A stretch of 64,000 bases of DNA from Campylobacter sp. RM16187 (GTDB lineage Bacteria > Campylobacterota > Campylobacteria > Campylobacterales > Campylobacteraceae), in contig NZ_CP012549.1 in NCBI RefSeq assembly GCF_025319965.1, positions 1,364,001-1,428,000 of the forward strand, written 5' to 3'. Shown here in pieces: positions 52,156 to 61,258 of this stretch (position 1 is its first letter; each line of letters begins with the position of its first letter). Made by a program: the position numbers and the translations under genes. The notes below the pieces were generated by a model that was not told the origin of the DNA, did no database searches, and saw only the letters and a list, made by a program, of their open reading frames with translations.

Positions 52156-52545
52156 TTATAGTCTCATATTGTCTTGCACTTTTTCAAGCACTTGCGAAGC
52201 TAGCAAATTTCTAGCCTCTTTGTTATTTTGCGTAAGAGCCGATAAAATAGGCGTATCCTCTAACGGAGTTTCGCCGTCTTTTGAAACCTTAAAAGCCTCG
52301 TGCGCTTTTTCATCGAAGCTTCTTATCTCCACTTCGGGATATTTTGATAGATATGCTTTATACACGGCGTTTATATTTGCATTTAACTCGCTTATCCTTA
52401 GCTTTTTAAGCTCTTTTAGCCACTCCGCTTCAAGGCTGGCGACTATCGCTTTTGCTTCGGTTAGCGTGCATAGGTGGATAGCGTTATAATCACGCCCCCA
52501 TATTCGGTATTTGCCTGTTGTGATTTTTTCATATTGATAGTTCAT
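52156..52545 (-). CDS. phage protein, probable tail-fibre-associated
   Basis: A 129-residue soluble protein, mostly helical after residue 25, which follows the fibre gene directly (stop and start adjacent). The pattern EAKAIVASLEAEWLKELKKLRI...INAVYKAYLSKYP resembles the DUF4376 / tail-fibre assembly type common at this position. The assignment is weak. Confidence 0.5.
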   Translation of the reverse strand: MNYQYEKITTGKYRIWGRDYNAIHLCTLTEAKAIVASLEAEWLKELKKLRISELNANINAVYKAYLSKYPEVEIRSFDEKAHEAFKVSKDGETPLEDTPILSALTQNNKEARNLLASQVLEKVQDNMRL

Positions 52546-54369
52546 TTATACTTCCTCCTGAAATGTTGTCGGCGCGTAGGTTATTTCTAGTATTTTCTTA
52601 TTCGAATTAGCGACATAAATATCTTTTGTTTCTGACACATAAACAGGGGCGGAGCTTATTAAAGCATCTGTCAAAGTGGTCGCCTCTTGTTTTCTTGTTT
52701 TTCTGTTGTTTATGTATGTGTCATACTCGATATTTAAAATATTGTCACTTGGCGCTTTTTTCAGTTTAACGCCTTGTTTGCTGCCTATAAGCTCATCATA
52801 ATATTTAGTAAATAGGTTATCCGCTGTTTCGTATGTTACTACGGTTGGCGTCCCGCCGATTACCCACTCTACCGCGCTTAACCGTCCGCTATAAGGGGCA
52901 AAGAATAGCTTATTATTTGGATAGTCTATTTGTATATCTGTGGTATTTAGAACTACACTATTAACCCCTGATATTTTTTGCATATCTCTTAAATTTAAAG
53001 CGTATCGGACAGTATTACCATATACGTCAAAAAGAAAATCATTAGCCATATAAAAATTAGAATTACCACTTTCTCTGTTTGACATAGCCGCCGTTCCGTC
53101 AGGCTCTATTTTTAGAAAATAACCATAAGAGTAAGACGGAGCTGGGGTACGAAAGAAAACCACCGCCCTGTCATTGTAGCCGTAGTTTCTATTTAAAATT
53201 GCTACACTATACCCCGATAAGTCGGTAGCGTTTAAGACGTTTCTTATCGCCGTTGCGTCTATCTCGATATAAGCCCCGCTAGCAAGGTCAAATCTAAACA
53301 TTTTTGCGTCCGTAGTGGATAGAGCGATGATAAAAAGCCCATTACCCATTATAACGGCGCATGCCCTTAGCTCTGCGGGGATTGTAGGCATAGCGGGTAG
53401 GATATTTGTCATAGTGTCTAGGTTTATCGCCCTAGGGGTATAAGTGGTTGAGATATTTTGAATTTCAGGGGCTTGATATAAAATATTACCCACCGTTTTA
53501 ATGATAGTATTACCACTGAAAAATCCTACGCTAGCAAAAGTTATCTCTCTAAACGTTACGCTATGCTCGTTCCTTTCGGCTAACACATATCCGCTTACTA
53601 CTTGCCACTTGCCGTCAAATTTAAACAGCTCTACACGCTGGAAGTCTTTATTTAGCACAAGCACTTCATCGCCCGTGATAAGTTTCACGTTATGCTGAGA
53701 CAGAGTGCCGTTTTTATCGACTATTTTTATCTTTCCGCTTTCAGGGAGCGTTATGTTAAAAGTCTTGTTTGCTTCGATAAAAATAGCGTCGTTGTCGAAT
53801 GCCGTGTAGTTATCCGAAATTCGCTTATAATTCCACTCTTTATAAGCCGTAGCCTCGTCGGCTTTGAGATCAAGGCGTCTTTGTAGTTCATTGCTACTCC
53901 ATGTAGAAACATCGGAGTTTTTTGTATCATCGATTACCCCGCCGTTTCCCTCATTTATCATTGATTTCGCCGTAGTAAGGTCGGCGTCTATCTGGGTTTT
54001 TGTTTCATCGATATGTGTTTTTATGGCATCGATTTCGTTTTTTCGAGTATCTACGTGAGATGTATCGGCTTCTACTTCTTTGTGCATAGTCACTATTTGA
54101 TCGTGCTTTTTTACCGCATCGTTGTATTTTGGGATGAAGTCGGTGTGTTTGTCTACTACTTCTTGGTATTTATTGTCTATATCCGTTATTGCGGTATTTA
54201 GCTCGTCTATACTGGCATTGTATTGTTTGCTCATGGTGTTTTGCTCATCTAAGTGTGTTAGAAAGTGCTTCACCGTGGCGTCCGCTCTTGTCGGGAAATT
54301 TTTCGGATCTGTCCTTTGAGGTGCCGGTCCGAATGGTGTTAGCTCTTGAGTTATTTTTGGGATTGCCAT
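52546..54369 (-). CDS. tail fibre or receptor-binding protein
   Basis: A 607-residue protein. The N-terminus (PKITQELTPFGPAPQRTDP...FPTRADATVKHFLTHLDE) is of the kind that attaches phage tail proteins. Residues about 45-150 are a heptad-like coiled coil rich in Asp/Lys. A middle triple-beta-like region and a C-terminal beta-rich domain (residues about 300-600) follow, probably a propeller-like receptor-binding part. It would bind the host surface. No sugar-specific motif is clear. Confidence 0.7.
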   Translation of the reverse strand: MAIPKITQELTPFGPAPQRTDPKNFPTRADATVKHFLTHLDEQNTMSKQYNASIDELNTAITDIDNKYQEVVDKHTDFIPKYNDAVKKHDQIVTMHKEVEADTSHVDTRKNEIDAIKTHIDETKTQIDADLTTAKSMINEGNGGVIDDTKNSDVSTWSSNELQRRLDLKADEATAYKEWNYKRISDNYTAFDNDAIFIEANKTFNITLPESGKIKIVDKNGTLSQHNVKLITGDEVLVLNKDFQRVELFKFDGKWQVVSGYVLAERNEHSVTFREITFASVGFFSGNTIIKTVGNILYQAPEIQNISTTYTPRAINLDTMTNILPAMPTIPAELRACAVIMGNGLFIIALSTTDAKMFRFDLASGAYIEIDATAIRNVLNATDLSGYSVAILNRNYGYNDRAVVFFRTPAPSYSYGYFLKIEPDGTAAMSNRESGNSNFYMANDFLFDVYGNTVRYALNLRDMQKISGVNSVVLNTTDIQIDYPNNKLFFAPYSGRLSAVEWVIGGTPTVVTYETADNLFTKYYDELIGSKQGVKLKKAPSDNILNIEYDTYINNRKTRKQEATTLTDALISSAPVYVSETKDIYVANSNKKILEITYAPTTFQEEV

Positions 54370-54370
54370 C

Positions 54371-55249
54371 TTATACTACTCCTTCTATGCTTAGTTTTGT
54401 GGTGCTGTATTCTCCGCTTTCGGCTATGATTTCAAGATCTTCGTATAAACCCAGTATTGTAAGACTCTCAAATCCGCCGCTCTTTTCATCGCCTACGAAC
54501 AATGCAGGTTTTTCAAGACTTGCTAAAATTTGTCTATTGAAATCTACTTGAGATGTGGGCATTATTACGTTTACATCTGCATATTTAGCTTTTTTACCCT
54601 CTCTTATATGTAGATTTCCGTAAGGATCTCTGCTAACCTTTGAAAAATCGATTATCTTTATGCTAAATTGCGCCTCTGTGTCGCCTATTTTGATCTGTTT
54701 TCCTACTACAAGGTGTCCTAAATTTGCACCTTTTTCGTTTGGCTCAATGACTATTTTTATGTTTTCGTTGTAGTCAATTTCGCTTAAAAACCAAATATCG
54801 CTTTTATACGTAAAACCCGCTCCAAAAAAGTATTGCCACCAGTTTGATATAGGCTCGCTTTCGGTCATCTCTTTTTCAAATATAAGATCATTGAGGTTGT
54901 CAAATACACTTACTTTTTTTGCATCTACGTTAAAAAGAGCAAATGCATTTATAAAGCTGCTTGGTACATTTATGGTTATTTCAAGATTTCCGTCGCTTTT
55001 TGTTGTTTGTGTGTTTATGAATTTATCTTGAAACTTTGTTTCATTTGGATTTCCTACGTTTACCCACTCTTTTACCATCTTATCAGGAGTCACACTACCT
55101 TGATTCGCTATGGCGCATATATAGATTTGATCTTTATACTTGACCTTTGTATCAGGTTGATAGCTGGTACCGCTTTGCCAAGCCGGAGTCGTATCTATAG
55201 GGGCGTTATTATTTACTATTGTGTATGCCACCCTATCTACTACTGTCAT
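54371..55249 (-). CDS. distal tail / tail-tip protein
   Basis: A 292-residue protein with an N-terminal segment (WQSGTSYQPDTKVKYKDQIYICAIANQG) resembling chitin-binding CBM5/12-like modules, found in many phage tail proteins. A beta-rich remainder follows. The start overlaps the tape measure fragment by four bases, and the stop lies one base from the fibre gene. Gene order (tape measure, this gene, fibre) suggests a tail-tip or adaptor role. Confidence 0.55.
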   Translation of the reverse strand: MTVVDRVAYTIVNNNAPIDTTPAWQSGTSYQPDTKVKYKDQIYICAIANQGSVTPDKMVKEWVNVGNPNETKFQDKFINTQTTKSDGNLEITINVPSSFINAFALFNVDAKKVSVFDNLNDLIFEKEMTESEPISNWWQYFFGAGFTYKSDIWFLSEIDYNENIKIVIEPNEKGANLGHLVVGKQIKIGDTEAQFSIKIIDFSKVSRDPYGNLHIREGKKAKYADVNVIMPTSQVDFNRQILASLEKPALFVGDEKSGGFESLTILGLYEDLEIIAESGEYSTTKLSIEGVV

Positions 55250-56214
55250 GCTATTACCTTTGTCTGTATTGCTTCGCCGTCTTCAGTCATTACTCCTCTT
55301 ATATACACCACGAGCTCCCTTACCCCTTTTGCCACTTCATCCATCACTCTTTCAAGCCTATCGCTTTTGCTTGCCAGCCGCTTAAAATCATCTCCTGTGT
55401 CTATTTGAAGTTTGCGCCCATCAAGCGGTAGTACCGCTTCGCTGTATCCGGCTTCTCCTATCAGAGCCATAGTAGGCCTGGTTACGATACCGCCTTCTGC
55501 AAAAGGCTTTATGCCTTGCGATTTGTAATATTCAATCCAGTCTTGCTTGTGAGGGCTTCCTACTATTATTGTGGTTCCCCTAATAAGCTCAGCCCCAAGA
55601 GCCGATATAGATAGTTTCCCACTTTGTATTATTTCTCTCCAGTATTCAAGCCCTGCTTGTTCTACGCTTCTTCCCAGATTTGATAGATATGCATCGTTGA
55701 TCTGTCTATCCAGTGCAGTTATTATGAGTGCACCGTTTGCCGTTGTGACACCATTGTTGATATTTGCTGCGCTACCGGTATAGTTTGGTATGCTTGGTTT
55801 TTTGCCGCCATCCGGCATATTTTTGGTGATGAGCTTTTCAAGCACATCACGTAAATATCTCACCATTGGACTATTTGTGCCAAGCAGGCTATCAAGAGCG
55901 CTGATTTGAGTTTGGGAATTTTGAATTAGTTGCATACGCTGCGCCTCAAGTGCTGCAAGCTGCGCCTCAAGAGACGAGTTGGTCTGCTTCATCATCTCTT
56001 GAGCTTTTTTGCTTGCCTTATCTATCTCTTCTTGTAGATACTCTATGGCTTTATTTATGTCTGCCAGTGTAGTTTTTTGAGATATTGCCTCTATCTCACC
56101 GGCCATTTTTAGCATGTTTAGCTTATATTCTTCATACGTTTCAAGCGTATCCTCGAAATATCTTTGTTGATGATTTGCAGCCTCGTTTAGATCATCAAAC
56201 ACTTTTGAAATCAC
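55246..56214 (-). CDS. tape measure C-terminal fragment in a shifted frame
   Basis: A 322-residue frame starting at GTG 56214. It begins as a helical, coiled-coil segment (residues 1-110) and contains FAEGGIVTRPTMALIGEAG, which is typical of the C-terminal end of tape measure proteins and hardly ever starts a separate protein. It overlaps the end of the large tape measure frame by 20 bases. Deleting one A from the AAAA at 56203-56206 would join the two (GDF then KVFDDLNEAA), giving about 1831 residues. It may be a frameshift mutation, a programmed +1 shift, or two coupled genes. Confidence 0.7.
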   Translation of the reverse strand: MISKVFDDLNEAANHQQRYFEDTLETYEEYKLNMLKMAGEIEAISQKTTLADINKAIEYLQEEIDKASKKAQEMMKQTNSSLEAQLAALEAQRMQLIQNSQTQISALDSLLGTNSPMVRYLRDVLEKLITKNMPDGGKKPSIPNYTGSAANINNGVTTANGALIITALDRQINDAYLSNLGRSVEQAGLEYWREIIQSGKLSISALGAELIRGTTIIVGSPHKQDWIEYYKSQGIKPFAEGGIVTRPTMALIGEAGYSEAVLPLDGRKLQIDTGDDFKRLASKSDRLERVMDEVAKGVRELVVYIRGVMTEDGEAIQTKVIA

Positions 56215-59200
56215 CCTTTGTATATGCCTCTTTTGCTGCCATTAGTGTGTTAGCGTAATTAATAGGGCTGGTAGTATTATCTATGACCTGATTTCTTATT
56301 CTTTGCGCTATGTTGCCTATTTTTTCAACCGCCGCTTTTTGAGAATTTAGGATTGAGAGCTGCTCTCTTTGGATATTCATCTCTCTTTGAATTTGATCTT
56401 GCTGAGCCTTAAGGGTCTCTTCTGTCTGTTTGGCGAGCTTTAGCGCATCTATTTGTTTATTGACAGCTTCAAGGTCTGCTAATGGCTTAATCCAGCCCTC
56501 TTTGCCACCATTCGCCATGACGACATTTTTGTATTCAGTGATGATACCTACAAGCTCTTTTCTTAGTTCGGTATTCCCGCTACTTAAGAATTCTTGCATT
56601 TGGTTTGCGGTCATTTTTCTGAGTGCATCGCTCCAAGCAGCAGGATTTCCTCCGTTTAGCTTTAAATCCCCAAGCTCATTGTCAAGCGCCCCCACTACTG
56701 CACGAAGTCTTGTGTGTATGCTCTGATATGCAAGAAATGTTGTATCTATTCCGTGAGATTGATAGAACCCGCCTTGAGTTTGTGCTGTTTGCTGAGTGAA
56801 TGATATGACCGCTTTCGTATAGTCTTCCTGGGCTTTTCTAGCCGCATCAAATGCTATTTTAGCGGCATTCCACTTATCAACATTTTCTTTAGTGAAATCG
56901 TTTCTTAGGGCTTCTAGGTATTTATTTTTGAAACTCTCGGCTGAAACCTGAAGAATATCGCCTATCTCGCCAAATGAATTGTCGGTCGCTAAACTAAATG
57001 CATCAATCGCTTTTTCAACTGATACTGCCGCTTTTAAGATAGGGTTTTTTAAATCACTCAATTCTATGTCTATTACTGATTGATTGACAGTATTTAGGCT
57101 CTCAACTATTACCTCTAATACTTGTTTTTTCTGCTCTTTAGCGTAAGCCTCAAAGCTTTTTCGCATTTCAACTAAGCGAGCATTTTCGGCTTCAATTTGC
57201 GCTGGAGTTTTGGCTATATCATCGGTTTTGTTAATTAGCCCTAGTTGTGGAGCCATTCCATAGCCACCAATCAAAGCACCTTTTCTTAGAAGTTTTTCGG
57301 CTTTGTCTCCAAGCGTGTTTGATATTAGTTTGCCAGCCTTGTCAAATATTTTTTTTGAGCCGGGACCCACAAAAATATTAGATAAATTCCATTTTTTAAT
57401 AGTAGCTCTATGAGAGTCTTCCAATGCAATATTTCTAGCTAGACCCGTAAAACTGCTTAGAGCCCCTAGTGCCAAGTTCTCGTTTAAGAAAGAATTTGCA
57501 CTAAAGTGTCCTGCGCTTAAGACTAGTCCGTTGGTAGCACTTATGCCACGTAATGACATTTGCACCGCTTTTGTACTTTGTTCTAATAGTGCGGCTGTTT
57601 TTGCATCTAAAGCATCATACTCCCAGCTTACTTTTTTTCGCCACCAGTTCTTTTTTGTTTTTTCGGTGTATTTTTGAATATCGCCTGTGTCTATCTTCTC
57701 ATCAAGTGCTGCACCTATCGCTGCTCTTAAAAACAATCCCGCGTCAGTTTGTTTAGCTTTTGATATAAATGATCCTATGACAAGACCAACCGCAGCTATT
57801 ACCCAGCCTACAGGATTACTTATTAGCCCAGCTGAAGCAAGACCGCCACCTATACCGCCACCGATTGCCCCGCCTAAGCCCGCTTTGGTTTGTGTGCCTG
57901 TAAGCCAGTCTCCTAAAGTTCCAGCGGCATAGCCTATACCCGCACCAGCGAAAGCACCGCCTGCCACATATGATGGACTTACGGTTCCACCTGTAGAAAA
58001 GTATGCGGGCATAGAGCTATTAGTTAGCACACCTTGTGCTCCTGCTCCAAAATCATATACAGCGGTGCCTAGTTTAGAATATCCCAAACCATTTAGCCAG
58101 CCTTTAGCGGCTAGAGCCGGGTTTGAAGTGAGGTTGGATATAAACCCTGAGTATCCGCCCTCAAATAGTCCAGTAAATGCAGAGTATGCGGTTTTTAAAT
58201 TCGAGATAGAGCCTAATAAATTTGTTGTGTCCTTATCTAAAGCGTCCGCTCCGCGCAAAATTTGCCCTGTGCTGCTAAGCTCTACTGTGGTGCCACCGAC
58301 AAGCCCGCTCCAGCCGCCGCTGTCGTTTTTGGCGAGGCCGAGATTTGAAGCGATGGAGGCTAAATTTGATCCGCCGCCAAGTAGCGCCCCAAAGCCGCCT
58401 GATATACCTTGCGACAAGGTGCGCGCATACGGAGAAATCATATCGCGAAATAGATTCGTGTCGATGTCTTTGAGCGCCGTTTTAAGCGATTTTGTTTTGC
58501 CGATAAAGAAGTTAAAAAATCCGTCCTCTACGGTCTTTTGCATGCTTGAGACGGTATCGGACCAAGAATTTTTAATGTCTTTGAATGAATTTTTAGCGAT
58601 CTTAGAGCCCTCTTTAAAGCTCTTTTCTTCCATCTTTAGCAGTTTATCTAGCTGCTCTTTGGTTATCTTTTCGCCGTTTTTAAGCGTTAAATTTTCATAC
58701 TTCTCTATAAGCTTTCGCTTCTCTATTTGCCAAGCGCTCTCCATATCTCCTATGGTCTTATAGTATTCGCTTTTTAACTCAAGCCGCTTAGCTATCGCCT
58801 CGGCCTCATTTTTTTCTACCGTCTTTATGTGCTCGTCTGCGATTTGCGAAAGCTTTGCGTCAAGGAATCGGTTCGCCTTATCTTTGCCTATGCCAAGAGT
58901 TAGCATTTCATTGTAGCGATCGAATACTTTTTGCGTCTTGCTTTCGACGTCGCTAAAATCAACCTCGGCTATCTCTTTTAGGGCTGATTTTAGGGCATTA
59001 GCGTTATCTTTAAAGCTCTTGATGCCTTTTTGGCTTTTTTCTTTACCGAAATTCTCATACTCATCGTTTAGCTTTATGATCTTAGCTAGCGTCTTTTCCT
59101 TGGCGTTTAGATAATTTCGCTCGTTTTCGGAGGTGATACCGCTAAGCTCGCTAAGTTTGGTTAATGTTTCTATCTCCGTTTTAATAGCGTCTTCAAGATC

Positions 59201-60742
59201 TATTTTCGTCTTTATGTTTTTATTATCGTCAAGAATTTTATCTATAACCGCATTTGCCTGTAAAAATTGACCTTTTTGGCTGTTTGGATTTGATAGAGCG
59301 TCAATTTGATCTTTTATTATCTGCATCTTTTCGCTTACGGCAGATAGCTTACCCTCAAGCACGCTAGCGCCTTTGCTTACCGCTCCAAACGCTTGATCCC
59401 TTAACTCTTCGTCATCTATCTCTTCTGATAGCCTATGCATCGCATCATTAGTTTTATCTAAAGAGTCTTTTAGCTTGTCTTGCTCTGCCGTTAATCTTGC
59501 CATATGAGCGTTTAATTCGTTTATGGTTAGCTTTTTTATCTCTTCATTGGTTAGCTCAAGGGATTTTTTAAACTCCTCGTTGCGCTCTTTTGCGCCGACA
59601 AATAACGACCCTAGTTTAGTGAGCGCTTCAATAGCCAGCATAATGCCCGCTACGGGAAGCACGCTTGCCATAACCGTTCTTAGCGTACCTAGTGCTACCG
59701 TAGTTGCGCCTATACCCACCCTTAAATAATCACTCGCCGTTTTGGCATTTGATAAAGAGGTCGCAAAAGAGCTTACATAACCCCCCGTTAACGACTTTTT
59801 AAAAAGCTCATTTTTTGCAGCCGCGGCTACTATTGCGGTTTTATATATAGCAAGCGAACCGATCAGCGTTAATATGCCGTCCGATATAGCGCCTGCATAA
59901 GGGATAATAGCGTTTAAAGCGCTACCCAGTCCAAGCGTTGCGGTAGTTAGTGCCTTAGTAAAGCCCGAAGCCTCGTTAAGCCTACCTAAAAAGGTTTGAA
60001 CGTTATTGCCTAGCACCACCATACTTTGACCGATAGTTACGGGCATCTGTCCGAATTCTTTTTCTATAACCTCTTTTTGCTTGTATAGGGCGTTAAATAC
60101 TACTTCGGTAGTTAGCTTATTTTCCTCTGCAAGCTTTCTAAGCTGTCCTATGGTTACGCCCATTCCGTCGGCTATAGCCTGAGCTAAGCGCGGGGTTTGC
60201 TCCATAACAGAAGCCAGCTCTTGTCCGCGCAAAGAGTTCGCCGCTAGTCCTTGAGATAGCTGGATTAACGCAGCATTCGCACTCTGTGCGTTTGCGCCGC
60301 TTATAATAAGAGATTTACTTACGGCCTCAGTAACTTCGACCATCTGTTTAGCCGAAACCGCGCTATTTTTAAGATTATTTGCAAAGCGGGTATATAGATC
60401 GGTAGTCTCCGTAAAACTTACGCGCGCACTATTTGCTACGTTTAAAATTTGCGCGCTTAAAGCCTTTAACTCTTCATTGCTCTTAGTTACTAATTTAAGC
60501 CTGCCGGTAGCGTTTGCAAGCGCATCAACCGAAGCTACGCTCTTATGAAAAGCATCGCTTAACCCGTTTATTGCAAATCCTACGGCGGCGAATTTACCCA
60601 AAGTGCTTCTAAGCGCGTTTGCATAGGTATCGACGTTATTTATGCTGTTTCCCAGCTTATTAATCTCGTTTCTAACCAGTGTTACGTTTTTACTATCCCC
60701 GTCTATGGTTATCTTTATTTTTATATCATTAGATGCCGACAT
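56195..60742 (-). CDS. phage tail tape measure protein
   Basis: A 1515-residue protein, the largest in the prophage. The N-terminal part has the tape measure domain pattern (SFTETTDLYTRFANNLKNSAVS, LRGQELASVMEQTPRLAQAIADGMG). Hydrophobic stretches near residues 270-380 and 910-1015 and long coiled coils (residues 390-700) are normal for this class. It sets tail length and enters the membrane at DNA ejection. Length would predict a long, non-contractile tail. The C-terminus lies in another frame, listed as a separate feature. The start overlaps no good upstream gene; AAAGAGTAATA lies just before the ATG. Confidence 0.9.
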   Translation of the reverse strand: MSASNDIKIKITIDGDSKNVTLVRNEINKLGNSINNVDTYANALRSTLGKFAAVGFAINGLSDAFHKSVASVDALANATGRLKLVTKSNEELKALSAQILNVANSARVSFTETTDLYTRFANNLKNSAVSAKQMVEVTEAVSKSLIISGANAQSANAALIQLSQGLAANSLRGQELASVMEQTPRLAQAIADGMGVTIGQLRKLAEENKLTTEVVFNALYKQKEVIEKEFGQMPVTIGQSMVVLGNNVQTFLGRLNEASGFTKALTTATLGLGSALNAIIPYAGAISDGILTLIGSLAIYKTAIVAAAAKNELFKKSLTGGYVSSFATSLSNAKTASDYLRVGIGATTVALGTLRTVMASVLPVAGIMLAIEALTKLGSLFVGAKERNEEFKKSLELTNEEIKKLTINELNAHMARLTAEQDKLKDSLDKTNDAMHRLSEEIDDEELRDQAFGAVSKGASVLEGKLSAVSEKMQIIKDQIDALSNPNSQKGQFLQANAVIDKILDDNKNIKTKIDLEDAIKTEIETLTKLSELSGITSENERNYLNAKEKTLAKIIKLNDEYENFGKEKSQKGIKSFKDNANALKSALKEIAEVDFSDVESKTQKVFDRYNEMLTLGIGKDKANRFLDAKLSQIADEHIKTVEKNEAEAIAKRLELKSEYYKTIGDMESAWQIEKRKLIEKYENLTLKNGEKITKEQLDKLLKMEEKSFKEGSKIAKNSFKDIKNSWSDTVSSMQKTVEDGFFNFFIGKTKSLKTALKDIDTNLFRDMISPYARTLSQGISGGFGALLGGGSNLASIASNLGLAKNDSGGWSGLVGGTTVELSSTGQILRGADALDKDTTNLLGSISNLKTAYSAFTGLFEGGYSGFISNLTSNPALAAKGWLNGLGYSKLGTAVYDFGAGAQGVLTNSSMPAYFSTGGTVSPSYVAGGAFAGAGIGYAAGTLGDWLTGTQTKAGLGGAIGGGIGGGLASAGLISNPVGWVIAAVGLVIGSFISKAKQTDAGLFLRAAIGAALDEKIDTGDIQKYTEKTKKNWWRKKVSWEYDALDAKTAALLEQSTKAVQMSLRGISATNGLVLSAGHFSANSFLNENLALGALSSFTGLARNIALEDSHRATIKKWNLSNIFVGPGSKKIFDKAGKLISNTLGDKAEKLLRKGALIGGYGMAPQLGLINKTDDIAKTPAQIEAENARLVEMRKSFEAYAKEQKKQVLEVIVESLNTVNQSVIDIELSDLKNPILKAAVSVEKAIDAFSLATDNSFGEIGDILQVSAESFKNKYLEALRNDFTKENVDKWNAAKIAFDAARKAQEDYTKAVISFTQQTAQTQGGFYQSHGIDTTFLAYQSIHTRLRAVVGALDNELGDLKLNGGNPAAWSDALRKMTANQMQEFLSSGNTELRKELVGIITEYKNVVMANGGKEGWIKPLADLEAVNKQIDALKLAKQTEETLKAQQDQIQREMNIQREQLSILNSQKAAVEKIGNIAQRIRNQVIDNTTSPINYANTLMAAKEAYTKGDFKSV

Positions 60743-60767
60743 TATTTACTCTTTATTAGATTTTTGA

Positions 60768-60773
60768 TATAAT
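60768..60773 (+). promoter_or_regulatory. -10 box for the opposite-strand gene
   Basis: TTTTTGATATAAT is a strong extended -10 on the + strand, 24 bases before the start of the 63-residue frame. Confidence 0.6.
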
Positions 60774-60796
60774 GAGATAAAAATAAAGGAGTTAAA

Positions 60797-60988
60797 ATGG
60801 CGCGTTTGATTGATCTTATATATAAACTTACCATATGGATCGTCGCTACTATTGCAGCCGTATTCGGTCTAGCGGTGCTATTAAATTTAGGCTCCGAGGG
60901 ACTAATTAGACTTGGTGCGACGGCAATCGTATTAGTAGGCTGGTTAGCTTTAAAAATCATATGGGATACTACGGCGCAAAAGTCGTAA
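60797..60988 (+). CDS. small membrane protein on the strand opposite the tail genes
   Basis: A 63-residue protein with two transmembrane helices (about residues 9-29 and 36-55) and a polar C-terminal tail. ATAAAGGAG lies just before the ATG, and a consensus extended -10 before that. It is the only + strand gene within the morphogenesis module. Independent promoter, small size and membrane location are those of lysogenic-conversion or superinfection-exclusion morons. A minus-strand frame at 60742-61005 covers the same DNA with stop-start coupling to the tape measure, but its protein looks like the complement of this one rather than a natural sequence. Confidence 0.55.
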   Translation: MARLIDLIYKLTIWIVATIAAVFGLAVLLNLGSEGLIRLGATAIVLVGWLALKIIWDTTAQKS

Positions 60989-61006
60989 CCATACTTAAGT
61001 CTCATC

Positions 61007-61258
61007 TCACTCCCCCAAATTTTTATTTACAACGCCGCAGTAGCGCTTTGAAATTTCAAACATCCATAAAAAATCAATCTTATAGCGTTTGCAAAAGGCT
61101 TTTAGCACCAAACTATCACACTCAAAGTATCCGCCGTTAAATCCTTGCTTTATAACCGATGAGAGGTTAAGCCCTCTCATCATAAGCGTCTCATAATAAT
61201 CAAGCCCGAACTCCTCAGAGCTTAAGCTTGACTGCGCGCAAGCAAGGACGCGCTCTAC
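61007..61258 (-). CDS. -1 frame extension of tail assembly chaperone
   Basis: The -1 frame after the slippery site is open for 83 codons from GTA 61258 to TGA 61007. It has no ATG until residue 26 (MMRGLNLSS), so it is unlikely to be an independent gene. Translation by -1 shifting at AAAAAAG would give a fusion of about 237 residues, the equivalent of lambda GT. The segment is Cys-containing and helical (VLKAFCKRYKIDFLWMFEISKRY). Confidence 0.7.
   Translation of the reverse strand, partial: VERVLACAQSSLSSEEFGLDYYETLMMRGLNLSSVIKQGFNGGYFECDSLVLKAFCKRYKIDFLWMFEISKRYCGVVNKNLGE

Noticed and set aside
60742-61005. Leftward 87-codon frame between chaperone and tape measure
   Set aside because: It is tightly packed with its neighbours, but its protein is His/Pro/Ser-rich and reads like the complement of the clear two-helix membrane protein on the + strand. 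Kept only as an alternative.
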